A DNA stretch of 64,000 bases from Bombardia bombarda. Lineage: Eukaryota > Ascomycota > Sordariomycetes > Sordariales > Lasiosphaeriaceae. The stretch is from the NCBI GenBank assembly GCA_030512295.1, contig JAULSR010000005.1:1612001-1676000 (forward strand). Reading direction: 5' to 3'. Below the pieces are notes generated by a model. The model was given only the letters and a program-made list of their open reading frames with translations. It did not search any database and was not told where the DNA came from. Below, one piece after another: positions 42,880 to 53,400 of this stretch. The number at the start of each line of letters is the position of its first letter. Position 1 is the first letter of the stretch. Both the position numbers and the translations under genes were made by a program.

Positions 42880-45800
42880 CTACATGAGCCGTTGCCAGGT
42901 TAGCTCTAGCTCCTCTAGTTTGGGTTGGTTTGTGACATTTATGGTGGGTTTGGCTGTGGCATTTTCTGTAGGTTGGACTGTGATCTTCGGTGTGGGTTTG
43001 ACTATTAACTTTAATTTGGGTTGGACTCTGACCTTTAATTTGGATTTGACTGTGACTTTTGGTTTATATTCGGCCACGATCTTTGGTTTGGGTTCGACTG
43101 TGACCTTCGGTTCGGGTTCGACCTTGACCTTTGGTTTGGGTTTGACCACGACCTCTGGTTTGGGTTCGATTATGGCCTTTGGCTTGGGTTGGGCTGTGGC
43201 CTTCTGTGTGGGTTGGACAAAGACCTTTGGCTTGGGTTTGGTTATGAAGGTTACGATCTTTGTGAGTTGGGCTGTGGCCTGTCGTACGGGCTGGCTTGAG
43301 TCCTTCACTGTGGGTTGCTCCGAGTCTACTTCTGTGGGTGGCTCTGATTCTTCTTGTATGAGTTTGTCTGATTCCTTTTCTGTAGGTTTCAATGAGTCCT
43401 CTTCAATGGGCGACTCTGATTCCTCATGCTTGGGTGGCTCTGATTCCTCGTGCTTGGGTGGCTTTGGTTCCCATAGCGTTGATTCCCATAGCTTGGGTAG
43501 CTTTGATTCCCCATACTTAGGCGGCTTTGAATCCCATAGATTGGGTAGCTTTGGTTCCCACAGTTTGGCTGGTTTTGGGTTCTCTTCTGTGGGTGGCTCT
43601 GATTCCTCTTGAATGGGTTTGTCTGATTCCTTTTCTGTAGGTTTCCCCGAGTCGAGGGGAGCTCCATCAGCGTCATCAGCACCGGGCATCACCGAATTCA
43701 GCCAGTCCTGTTCTGTGGATTGTCCCGAGTCCCCTTGTGTAGGTTGCCTCGAGCCGCGGCGAATTCCACCAGCGCCAACACCGCCGGACATCATCGACCG
43801 CAGCCACTCCCCTTCCGGGGGTGGCTTAAATTTCCCTTTCTTGGGTGGCTCTGAGTCCCCTTCTTCATGTTGCGTCGAGTCCGATTCTGTGGGTGGCTCC
43901 GTTACCTCTTCAATGGACTCTAGGAGTACGCTCTCGACTAGATCCCGTTTTCTCAACTTCTTTCTCGGCTTTTCTTTCGGCTTTGCGTTTCGATCCTTTG
44001 AAATCTCGCCTGGAACCTCTGTGGCATCGGGCTTGTCCTCCGGGTCGGATGATGAAGAGTCCGAAGAGCTTTCAAGCCCACAGATACAGAAGAAATTGCT
44101 TAAGCCACAGTTTGAGCAAGTAAGGCAAATGCATCTTTGATTGGTCTTGCCACAAACTGCGCAGAAAACGCAACCACAGGGGCATCTGCATGCAAGTAAT
44201 TGTTCGAGCGTGTTTCTATGTCAGTTGATTCGAGTTGTTGATGACGAAGAGCTGAGAGACTTGGGGGCTTACCGTAGCACCCTTCTACCTCCCTCTCGCT
44301 CTACCATTCCTCCTGCGTCTGGCGGTACCATTGCCTTGCACTCCGGGCAAAGCTTACACCCCTTTTCTTCTTTCTCCAAAATTGCCTGGATTTCTGCCAA
44401 TTCATCCGCTTTCTTTTGTTGTTGTTTCTCATACTGCTGACAAGGGTCTTTATGTTTGGCGCCCTTGCAAGCGATACAAGTACCTCTCTTGCAGGATTGA
44501 CACTGGCCCACATCTCCGCAGATGAATCCGGCTGGGATGAATTGGCGACATTTTTGGTTGTGACAGTAGGTTTTGTCGCTCGCTGTAGACTGTTCGTACT
44601 TGTTCCAGTATTCCTTCACAATTTCTTGACCAAGGGCTCGCATTATGCGCATTGTGAAGGAGGGTGGCCGCTGATCCCTGGAATTATCGGGAAGAATTTT
44701 CCCTTTGCAGCACTTTGGGGGAAACATCTCCATGTCCTTGAAAGTCGCCCGAAACATTTTTTGAAGGCAGTTCGGGCAGTATATGTGACTGCAGGGCATC
44801 TGTACTGCTACGTCGAGGTCGACCCCTGCGAAGCAGACGATGCATCGCAGCTGATATGTTTCCCCGGTGTCCTTGGCGTCCCCAGTGTCCTTGGCGTCCC
44901 CGGTGTCCTTGGAGTCCTTGATGTCCCTAACGTCCTCAATGTGCTCCGTGACCACATCACTGTCGCCAATAGCACGGGCCAAACGCCTCTCTCTGTCCAT
45001 TATACGTCGAGTACGTTCAATTTCGAGGTATTGTGTCTGAAAGGTCTCCTCAGTGTCTTCAGGGGGGGGATCCACCTCCAGTATAAAAGGAGGTGCAGTA
45101 GCCTTCTTCTCAATTCGACCAATAGCAAGGAGGAAGCGCTGCTCTTCCTCTATTTCACGTTGAGTACGTTGTGCTTCCTGCCACTGAATGGCGAATCGTC
45201 TTCTTCGACGTTCTCTGATTTTCTCCCAATGAGGACCAGAGCTGTCAACCTCTTGAGACTCCTCCGCAAGAGAAAGGACGTCACTGTTCAAACCTTCAGC
45301 TTCGCCCTGAATCGCACGGAGGTCGCCCTCGAGACCGCGGAGGGCTTCCTTGGCTTCCCCAGAAGGTTGGAGAGTGGCTTCGAGATGCTTCCCATCCAAT
45401 ATAGATGTTCCGGATGGGCGAAAAGGAAACTCGTCATCGATGTCGCCATTGTCACCTGTAGTTGTTCCTGGAGGCTGATTCGTTGGTTTTTGGTCGGTTC
45501 CGGGACTTTGCGCCTCCACTCCTTTGATAACATGAAGGTCGTCCTGTGAAAAGACTTCATATAATGGCTCGGGTAAGAAAAAGGACCTTGGGACATGAGC
45601 GCGATCCTCCTTTTCAACAATACTGTTATCAGCAGCACTGTCGTTGCTGTTGTTATTCTCGCCTACAGTCGTTTCTGGAGGCTGATCCGTTGGTTGTTGA
45701 TCGGTTCCAGGATTTTGCGCCTCTAACCCTTCGATAATAGGGGTGTCGTTCCCAGGAGGTGTGGGGGATTTCCTGAAGTATGACTCGGGTATGAAAAATG

Positions 45801-46014
45801 GTCTGGGGACAGGGGCTTCACCTTCCTCATCAACAATACTGTTGTCAGCTGCGCTGTTGTTGCCGTTCTTATTCTCGCCTGTAGTCGTTGTCGAAGCCGT
45901 TGTCGAAGGCTGCCCCTCCGCTTGTTGCTGCTCAGTGGCAGCGGAGCCTGGGTCCTGCTGGGCTGCTTGGCTGCTCGCAGTCCTGGCGGCAAGGTCGTCG
46001 AATAAGCCCTGCAT
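42880..46014 (-). CDS. RBR (RING-IBR-RING) ubiquitin-ligase-like protein with long repeat-rich tails
   Basis: Exons are 46014-44273 and 44215-42880, giving 1025 aa up to a TAG at 42882-42880. RING1 starts near residue 391 (CIVC, then CSHIYCPNCLQKMF, then PPKCC). The IBR reads TYCHNQKCRQFIPAG with QCQSCKRGTCIAC. RING2 begins CKLCPECKAMV and, after the intron, has ACRCPCGCVFCAVCG. RBR ligases take ubiquitin from an E2 onto a RING2 cysteine and then to substrate. The N-terminus contains two tandem copies of a roughly 75-residue module (each with NSAADNSIV or similar) and three KDTGDA units. The C-terminus has ESEPPTE-type repeats and a Lys-Pro-rich tract (KPKPKVKVEPEPK). Directly after the TAG the same frame stays open to 42574 and encodes a Cys-rich block (CSVCKDRLRIYIWACTGC), which may belong to the gene. 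Confidence 0.72.
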
Positions 46015-46729
46015 TGCGTCAATGGTAAAAACGAATGAACTTGATAGAATAGTACAAGGTAAAAGCTCGTTGCGCGGATAGCATGTGTGTGCCAGACAGG
46101 CAGGGTAAGATGTGTAAAATGACCAAGGTAGTTAGAAATGCACCATGTGCTGCTGCTATGTTGAAAAGAAAGATGAAGGCATGCGGAAAATGCGTGGTCG
46201 TGAACAACGATAGCTTGGAGACTTGGGGTCCTTCCGGTCGTCACATGAAAACAATGGAAGGTGAAAAGGGAGTGGTTTCTGGTGGTTCTGTTGTCACTCC
46301 CTGCACCTTCCTAACACCTTGATTGAATATGTACCTGAGATGCCAACCAGAAAACGCTTAACACCAGGTGCGAGGATCCGATGACTCCTTCCGAGGCAGG
46401 ACAATCAACCACGATTCGACGCTAGAAAGAAGGCATCTTTTCAAGGTTGGCTATTGACGGTTCCTTCCGGTAAAGCTGGGTTTGTTCATCCTATTTCTTC
46501 TCGTGAGTTAACCATGTTGCGCTTTGTCTCCGGCGGGTCATTGACATGTTTCTTATACGTAAAATAAGTGACGCTCGATTGAATAAACTAAAAAGATGCA
46601 GTTGGACTGGTCGTCGAAAGAAATGCACCTGTTCCTTCGCGCTGGAACCCATCGTGTTACTTGAGCAGAGCCTCACGGCGCCTTTTGTGGCCCGTTTCTA
46701 CGGACTCTCCTCTGAACATAGCCAATTAT
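46015..46729 (-). promoter_or_regulatory. Upstream region of the RBR gene
   Basis: The 0.7 kb before the RBR start, bounded by the RBR fragment, has no supported ORF and no recognised control motif. Confidence 0.4.
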
Positions 46730-47262
46730 TCAGGGGTCGCTGGGTTGAATGGATTCTGGCAAGTCGGTCATCGGGTCGGCCCCATGATGACACTCGTAAT
46801 ATAACTGTCCTCCACCATAAACATTGCATGTCGGATCGCTGCAGTATGTCTTGTTGTATTTGTATTCCCCCTGTTTCCACCTCCTCTGCCACTTGCACAC
46901 AAAATCTCTTCCCAGCACCTCCACCAACTCGTAAACCTTTTGATATGTGTCGGCCGGTTTTTGGAGTTTAACGATCCTGGCAATGGAGGATCCGCTTGGG
47001 ATGTGAAGCTGAATGTGCATACGGTCAAAGCAGGCCATGCAGAGATAGTGCAATACATCGTCACCATTTTCCTGGCGAGGCGTTTACCGAAGCAAAAGCG
47101 GCATGCGGCGAACTTGTTCGATTCTCGCTCTCGTTTGGCCAATAGTACCTTAAATTCTGCGACTTGTTCTAATGTATAGGTAGGCCTTACATTGGGAGAT
47201 TCTTTGCTTGATGTGGTAGATTGTACCGGGAGGCTATCAATCCGATCATGTTCTGGCGCCAT
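46730..47262 (-). pseudogene. Decayed RBR-type fragment (RING1 plus start of IBR)
   Basis: From ATG 47262 the frame encodes MAPEHDRIDSLPVQSTTSSK, then TYTLEQVAEFKVLLAKRERE and a CxxC pair (ACRFCFGKRLAR). At about 47070-47075 the coding signal moves to another frame, where it continues ENGDDVLHYLCMACFDRM. It goes on through VYELVEVLGRDFVCKWQRRW and YNKTYCSDPTCNVYGGG, and stops at 46730. Together this mimics RING1 followed by the beginning of an IBR domain. It lacks the rest of the IBR and RING2, and one RING1 cysteine before the His is missing. A one-base loss in a G run would explain the shift; a very short intron there is not plausible. It lies on the same strand just upstream of the larger RBR gene, so it is probably a degenerate paralog. 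Confidence 0.6.
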
Positions 47263-47719
47263 TTGACCTAGGATCTCTGCCTGAACACTTGACCGTTATC
47301 TCGCCCACATGAAACTGAGGGGGGTTCCTCGTTCCTATGGTAGCCTACGATAAGGTGCGTGAGAAAAAACTGAGTGAGGCTAATAGTTTTAGAGATATAA
47401 GTGCGCGCAAAGTCCCGGCGCAGAAGCAATGTTGGTCCAGTGGTATGGGTGAGGATATAGTTTGCAGGCTTCCTGATAGTTATGTGTTACGCTTCTGGCG
47501 ACAGCTGAAGGCTCACAGAAATTTTGCTGTTTCCGGAATGCTTCTAATACAGCATTGGTCAATAAGTCTGCTAACACTCCCGCTTTCCCACCCGCACTGG
47601 ATGTTAGCAGACTTGTTGACCATTATTGTACGTGCAGAGCGCAAGCACCGGAAGGCACAAAGCGGAAGAGAGATGGAGAAGGCGCCTTCCCGATGTCCTT
47701 CCTCATCCACATCGCTCTG
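47263..47719. other. Gap between the RBR fragment and acr3
   Basis: This 0.46 kb includes most of the imperfect inverted repeat described separately, plus the acr3 3' flank. It contains no gene. Confidence 0.45.
47557..47621. repeat. Inverted repeat (fold-back) downstream of acr3
   Basis: The arms 47557-47576 and 47602-47621 are reverse complements at 19 of 20 positions, around a 25-base spacer. Weaker similarity continues outward on both sides for about 40 more bases (for example TTCCGG followed by TGCTT on the left, and its counterpart in reverse on the right). The whole structure therefore spans roughly 47520-47680. It could form a long hairpin in RNA. It may be a degenerate fold-back or MITE-like element. 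Confidence 0.75.
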
Positions 47720-49049
47720 TCATTCCTTCCAGTTTCTTCTCTTGCCATACCACTTGACAAAGTACACTAAAGCCAGCAATACCGGCACTTCAATAAGAGG
47801 ACCGACAGTAGCGGCAAGAGCCTGGTCTGAATTTGGTCCAAACGATGCCACGGCAACAGCAATCGCTAGCTCAAAGTTGTTGCTCGCTGCGGTGAAACTC
47901 TGCGTAATGGCGAAGCTATGCTCAAAGCCCATTTTATAGGCCACCGTCAAAGTGGTAAAGAAGATAAGGGCAAAATAGACCACCAAGGGGGCCGCCACGC
48001 GGACGACGGAAACAATCTGGTGTACGACCTGGGCTCCCTGAGAGGCAAACAGGACCAAGATTGTGAACAGCAGCCCGATCAGGGACCACGGTGCTGCAAA
48101 TCGCAGAAAGACCTTGTGATAGAATTCAGAACCACAGAACCGGAGCAGGAAAAATCGTGTCAGCATAGCAGCGCCTAGAGGTATGCCCAGGAAAACGGCA
48201 ACGCTGGTGGCAACCGTCGTGTAGGATATATCCACCTGACTGTCGTTTGGACTGAAGACGCGGATAAAGAGCAGGGATATCGGGGCGAAAAGAACAATCT
48301 GCAGGATGGAGTTGACGGCGACGAGGATGGCACAATAGTCCCCGTTTCCACCGGCCTGTAAATACATGAGCTTTTTGCCGATAGTTAGCCAGATAGAGGG
48401 AGAACATACCAGGCTGTTCCAGATCAATACCATCGCGATACAGCGTGCGATGCCCACCAGAATGAGACCTTCACGCAGACCCTCTTTATCTGGAAGGAAG
48501 GCCCACGAAAGAGCCAGCTATCATATATTAGCCCCGAATCATCGGAGGACAGGAAGAGAGGGGTTGTCGAACCATGATAAGGGGTGCCACAATCCAGTTC
48601 ACAAAGATGCTGAAAGCAATCTGGACCCAGATCTGTCTTTCACGAAAGACTTCATGCAGCTTTTCGTATTGGACCTTGCACAGAATGGGATACATCATGA
48701 CCAAAAGACCGATTGCTGGGACGCGTGTTAGTGGGTGTCAGAGATGGCTATGGAAAACCGACGTACCAATTGGCAGCGACACACCAACAAAGGTGCCCTT
48801 CTGCAGCGCTGGACCGACATCTTTGACAAAGTTGCCCAGAAGGATTCCAATCAGCATGGCCAGGAAGATCCACAGGGCGAGGAAACGATCAAGGAAAGCC
48901 AAAGACTTAAAGGCGGACAGCCTGTTCTCCTCTTCAAGGCCAGCTGGCGGTAGTCGTTGGGTTTCGATATCGACATCGCCATTCATAGCTTTTGCATCAG
49001 TGGATGCTTTTTCGACCTGAGGGGCTAGGGGTTGGTTGATGACCGCCAT
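47720..49049 (-). CDS. acr3: Arsenite efflux transporter Acr3
   Basis: Exons are 49049-48767, 48715-48573, 48517-48410 and 48355-47720, giving 389 aa. About ten membrane helices follow a polar N-terminal 45 residues. The hallmark TM4 motif ARCIAMVLIWNSLAGG is present with its essential Cys at about 168. TM9 has PLIEVPVLLALVY with a conserved Glu at about 367. FVNWIVAPL and VAVNSILQIVLFAP are also family-typical. Acr3 proteins of the bile/arsenite/riboflavin transporter superfamily export arsenite (and sometimes antimonite) through the plasma membrane, driven by the proton gradient. The exon 2 donor is GTTCGA, weaker than consensus, but frame and family similarity require it. No arsenate reductase or regulator gene lies beside it. 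It diverges from the CYP505 gene. Confidence 0.93.
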
Positions 49050-50467
49050 CTAGAGTAACTGATGTATGCAAACCACCACCAAGAGAAGAAAGAGGGCAGC
49101 CACGATGTTGGGGGGTCAGGACGGTCGGATGCACCAGGATAAGTGTTTAGGAGAATTTTGAGAAGAGAGCCATAATGAGGTCCCTGGCACTTTAGCAGCT
49201 ACATGGCGACGCATTTAAATAGGAATTTTTTGACTACCTATCTGCGTTCGTCGTCTTTGGAAGCGAGCAGTCGTTTTGCGTCGTCAGAGACATCCCGAGG
49301 TTCAAGCAAGAACTGGCCAATCATCGCCAGCCAGTGACATATCGAAATTGGGCCCGATTTGGACTCGGGGCAGCTTCCAGCCAATCAGACTAGGGCAGTG
49401 ACAGATTTCGTGTGGGGGTCTTGGGGGTCAGCTGGGCCTCTGGGGAATTGAACTTTGGACATGGAAAGAGTCAACTTGAACTGGACCACGGGGGAGAACA
49501 ACATTGATTTTTGACGGGAATCCTCGACTTATGGAACTTATCAAGGTGCATGAATGCTCTTTCCGTGTTTTCATGACCGACCAAGCTCTCATCGGGCATT
49601 ATTCGGGGAGTAGCATGTTCGTACCTTCCCTCACGAGTCGCTGGGCGCTGGTCGGAACGGCCAAAGGAACTTTCCATAGGCACCAACCTATCAAACGCAC
49701 AGAATTTGAAGCATAATGCAGGGCAGCTGCGTCCCCCATCTTCACCCTCGGCCGGCGATTCCCGACCGAGGATGGTATCCACCCTGCTGCCAGAGTTGCA
49801 TATTTGGGACCTTTCGAGAACATGCAGTCGGCGTCTAACTATACGGCGCCCACCTACATATGGTGCTTTGACGACGGTAGTAATGACGCCCATGCAAGTA
49901 TGCTGTGGATGAGTACGCAAGGTGCAGATGATGTGCCACTTCTTTTCCTCTTTCTTCATTTTCGTCCTTAAACGACAACATTTGTATGGGTCCATGATTC
50001 GCTGCCGAGGCCAAATGCAAACAATACAGAAAAACTGGAATACACTCCAGAATTTCCTGCTGTATGTCGGCTTTAGGCACGCTGATTGAGGAGATGCGAT
50101 GCTGCCAAGTGCCCGAGCGTGATGCGTACTGGCCTATCCCATCCCTCACGATGGTGAGCTATCGGAACAGCCGTCCACTGACCGGATGGTCAAGGTCTGC
50201 GAGGTCTACCACTGTGGCCGATTCTTGCCTGATGGAAATCATGCATGTCTATCACATCGGATGGAGCAAGAGCCCTTTGCCTTGTTCGTTGGGCAAGTAT
50301 AAAACTCTCGAGCCGTCTTCAGTTATGGCAACTGGGTTTCAGACCCTCAGTCTTCATAGAACCAAGCATCGACACAAATACAACAACCACTCCTATTCCA
50401 AAGTCATCACCAACTTACAAGTCACCTACCTTGCCACCTACCTTGCCCACTGCCACCAACCTGCAAT
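49050..50467. promoter_or_regulatory. Divergent promoter region between acr3 and CYP505
   Basis: These 1.4 kb hold the promoters of the arsenite exporter (-) and the fused P450 (+). A TATA-like element is noted separately. The ORFs here overlap control sequence and are not credible genes. Confidence 0.45.
50298..50304 (+). promoter_or_regulatory. TATA-box-like element upstream of CYP505
   Basis: TATAAAA lies 164 bases before the CYP505 ATG. The spacing allows a transcription start followed by a C-rich leader of about 100 nt. Confidence 0.45.
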
Positions 50468-53400
50468 ATGTCTTGCCCTTTCCATCATTCCCAGCCCAAG
50501 GTGCAACATGACATCCCTGCCGAGGACAATTATGATGGTGGCGAGGGAGAGCCAATTCCTCATCCCCCTGAGAGTTGGATCCTTGGAAACCTCAGGGAGA
50601 TCGATCCTTCCTTTGCCACGAGCTCCTTCTGGCGTCTCGCCGAGATCTACGGCCCCATATACTCACTCAACCTGGTGAAGCGCAACGTCATTGTTGTGTC
50701 CGACTATAATCTGATCAAGGAGGTCTGCGACGACACTCTGTATGAGAAATACGTTACTGGGGTTCAGGAAAATGTCCGACTGCTCACCAAGAATGGTTCG
50801 TTGAATGACCTGACTCTTAGCTTCTTTCATATATTCTCTCTCTGACGCGTGTATATAGGTCTCTTCACTGCATATAATGATGAAGAGGTACGTGCCAGCA
50901 AACTTTTGCCTACTTGAGCACACATACAATACTGACAACATCAGGAATGGGGCATTGCGCACCGAACACTGGTCCCTGCCTTTGGGCCAATCCACGTTCG
51001 AAAGATGTTCCCCCAGATGATAGACATCCTGTCACAAATGGTCCTCAGGTGGGATCGATTTGGTCCCGAACATCGCATTTCCTGCATGGAGGATACTACC
51101 CGGTAAGCTTTCGAGTCCCTACTGACAGTCCGAGGCCATAAACAAAATCCGACCTCTGGAGCCCAGACTGACGTGGACCCAACAAGCCTCGCTTTCGACA
51201 TCATTGGACTCTGTGCATTCAACTATCGCTTCAACGCCTTCTATGGCGAGAACAGTCCCGTCTTTGCTCAGCAGATGCTCGAGGTCCTCATCGAGACCGG
51301 CAAGCGCACCAGCCGTCTTGAGTGGGAGAATCAGCTGCGCTTCCTCAGCAAGAAGCACATGACAGATAACGTCCATGCTATGTGGAAAGTCTGCGACGAG
51401 ATTGTTGCTGATCGCAAGGCCCATCCCCGACCAGACCTCGACGACATGCTCAACATCATGCTAAATGCGAAGGACCCTATCACCGGGAAGGGACTCAGCG
51501 ATGAGAATATCCGATACCAGATAGTAACCTTTCTGGTAAGATACTTTTGACCTTCCCGACACACTGCATCATTCTGCTAACAGGCACGACTGTATAGGTT
51601 GCGGGCCATGACACCTCCGCAGGTACCATGAACTTCCTGTGGTACAACCTCCTGAAGCAGCCCGAGGCACTGCAGAAGTGCTACGCCGAGGTCGATGCCG
51701 TGATAGGCGACAGGCCGGTTGAGCTCGATGATATCCCCAAGCTCAAGTACATCGAGGCATCCATCAAGGAGGCTCTCCGCTTCCTCGGACCTATCCCGGT
51801 CTTTAATCGACATGCCAAGCAAACTAGGTTGCTGGGAGGGAAGTACAAGGTGACGCCCAGAGACGCAATTGTCGTGAACCTCAAGGGTCTACATCACGAT
51901 CCATCTGTCTGGGGCAAAGACTGTGATGAGTTCAAGCCGGAGCGTTTCCTTAACGGCGGGTGGGAGCGCCTTCCCCCCAATGCCTGGCAGCCCTTCGGTA
52001 CAGGCGTGCGGCAGTGTATCGGTCGATACTTGGCCATACAGGAGATTATCCTTACCATGGCCATGATACTGCAGCGATTCGTGATTGAGATGGCAGATCC
52101 GGATTATCAGCTGAGTGAGCCTTTTCTGCATAGAGTGGGCGGTTAATATATGACATTTTGTTGACAAACTTGGGATGTAGAGATCATGTCAACATTGACA
52201 ATCAAGCCTGAGGATTTCTACATCAGGGCACGCCGTCGTCCAGGCAAAGACCATCTATTTACCTTCACTGGCGGTGCTGCTCCAGCTTCCAAGCCCGCAG
52301 AGACAGAGAACAACGCAGCAGAAGCGGGAAACGGCAGCCACTTCAACCTCAAGCCCCTTTCCATCTTCTATGGCGGCAACACAGGAACCTGCAAATCATT
52401 TGGCGAAGACATCGAGTCTGCCGCAGGAAACTTTGGCCTCTCAGTCCCCCTCAAGGTACAAAACCTCGACGAAGGCGTCGAGAATCTTCCAAAGGACCAC
52501 CCACTGGTCATCGTCACCGCATCGTACGAGGGTCTCCCACCCGACAATGCCCGCGGGTTTGTCGCCTGGCTGGAGGCTCGCGCCGTGGATCCCAAAAATA
52601 GCAGCATGCTGGCTGGCGTGACCTATTCAGTGCTGGGAGTCGGCAACAAGGACTGGGCTGCCACGTACAACCGTATCCCAAAGCTGGTCGACAGCCTTTT
52701 GGAGAAGCTAGGCGCCACGCGTCTGTTCCCTGCTGGGTTCGTCGACGTCAGCCAGGATATTGTTGGGCCGTTCGAGGACTGGAAGGCGGGTTTGTTCCCC
52801 AAGCTCCGCGAGACGGTTGGGGCTACGGCTGTGGTGACGGCGGATGTGATGAAGGTCGATATCACGCACCCCGAGACGCCGTCTAAGCTGGCTGGTGAGC
52901 CTGTCTCTGAGGGCTTGGTTCTGGATAACAAGGTGATTGCGAAGCGGGGTGTTGGGCCCGAGAAGAGACAGATCAATGTTTTGCTGCCTCCTGGGGTGGA
53001 GTATCGCAGTGGTGAGTGTAACTGCTCTTCTATAGCCCCTGTTTGGATCCATATGGCCAACTGACTCTTCCAAGGCGATTATCTGGTCGTGCAGCCTTAC
53101 AATCCGCGGGACTCGATCATAAGGGTTATGAACCGATTCGGGCTCCATCCAGACGACTTGGTTACAGTATCAGGAACTACAAAGGGGCACCTCAAGGTAG
53201 GTCAAGTCAACCTGACCCTAAGCCACGATATTTTCTCTGCGCATAAAGCTAAATCAAGACATATCAGGCGGACAACGGTGGCCCAATCTCAGTATACGAA
53301 CTGATCGCCACTCGCGTGGAGCTGGCCAACCCTGCCTCCCAGCGCCAGCTCACCACAATGGCAAACCTGTCCCAAGGCACAGACGCCGAGCGTCTCAACG

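Noticed and set aside
42659..43612. Large plus-strand ORF (VGWT/LGWT repeats) opposite the RBR C-terminus
   Set aside because: It is the antisense shadow of the Lys-Pro and Glu-Ser-Pro repeats of the RBR gene.
50064..50678. 204-codon ORF overlapping the CYP505 start
   Set aside because: Out of frame with the P450 and composed of promoter and leader sequence. The CYP505 frame is clearly the real one.
51173..51190. Exon 4 of CYP505 starting at the CCCAG acceptor near 51174
   Set aside because: That acceptor shifts the frame and loses the P450 sequence. The AACAAG acceptor at 51186, with CTGAC as branch point, keeps TRLAFDIIGL in frame.
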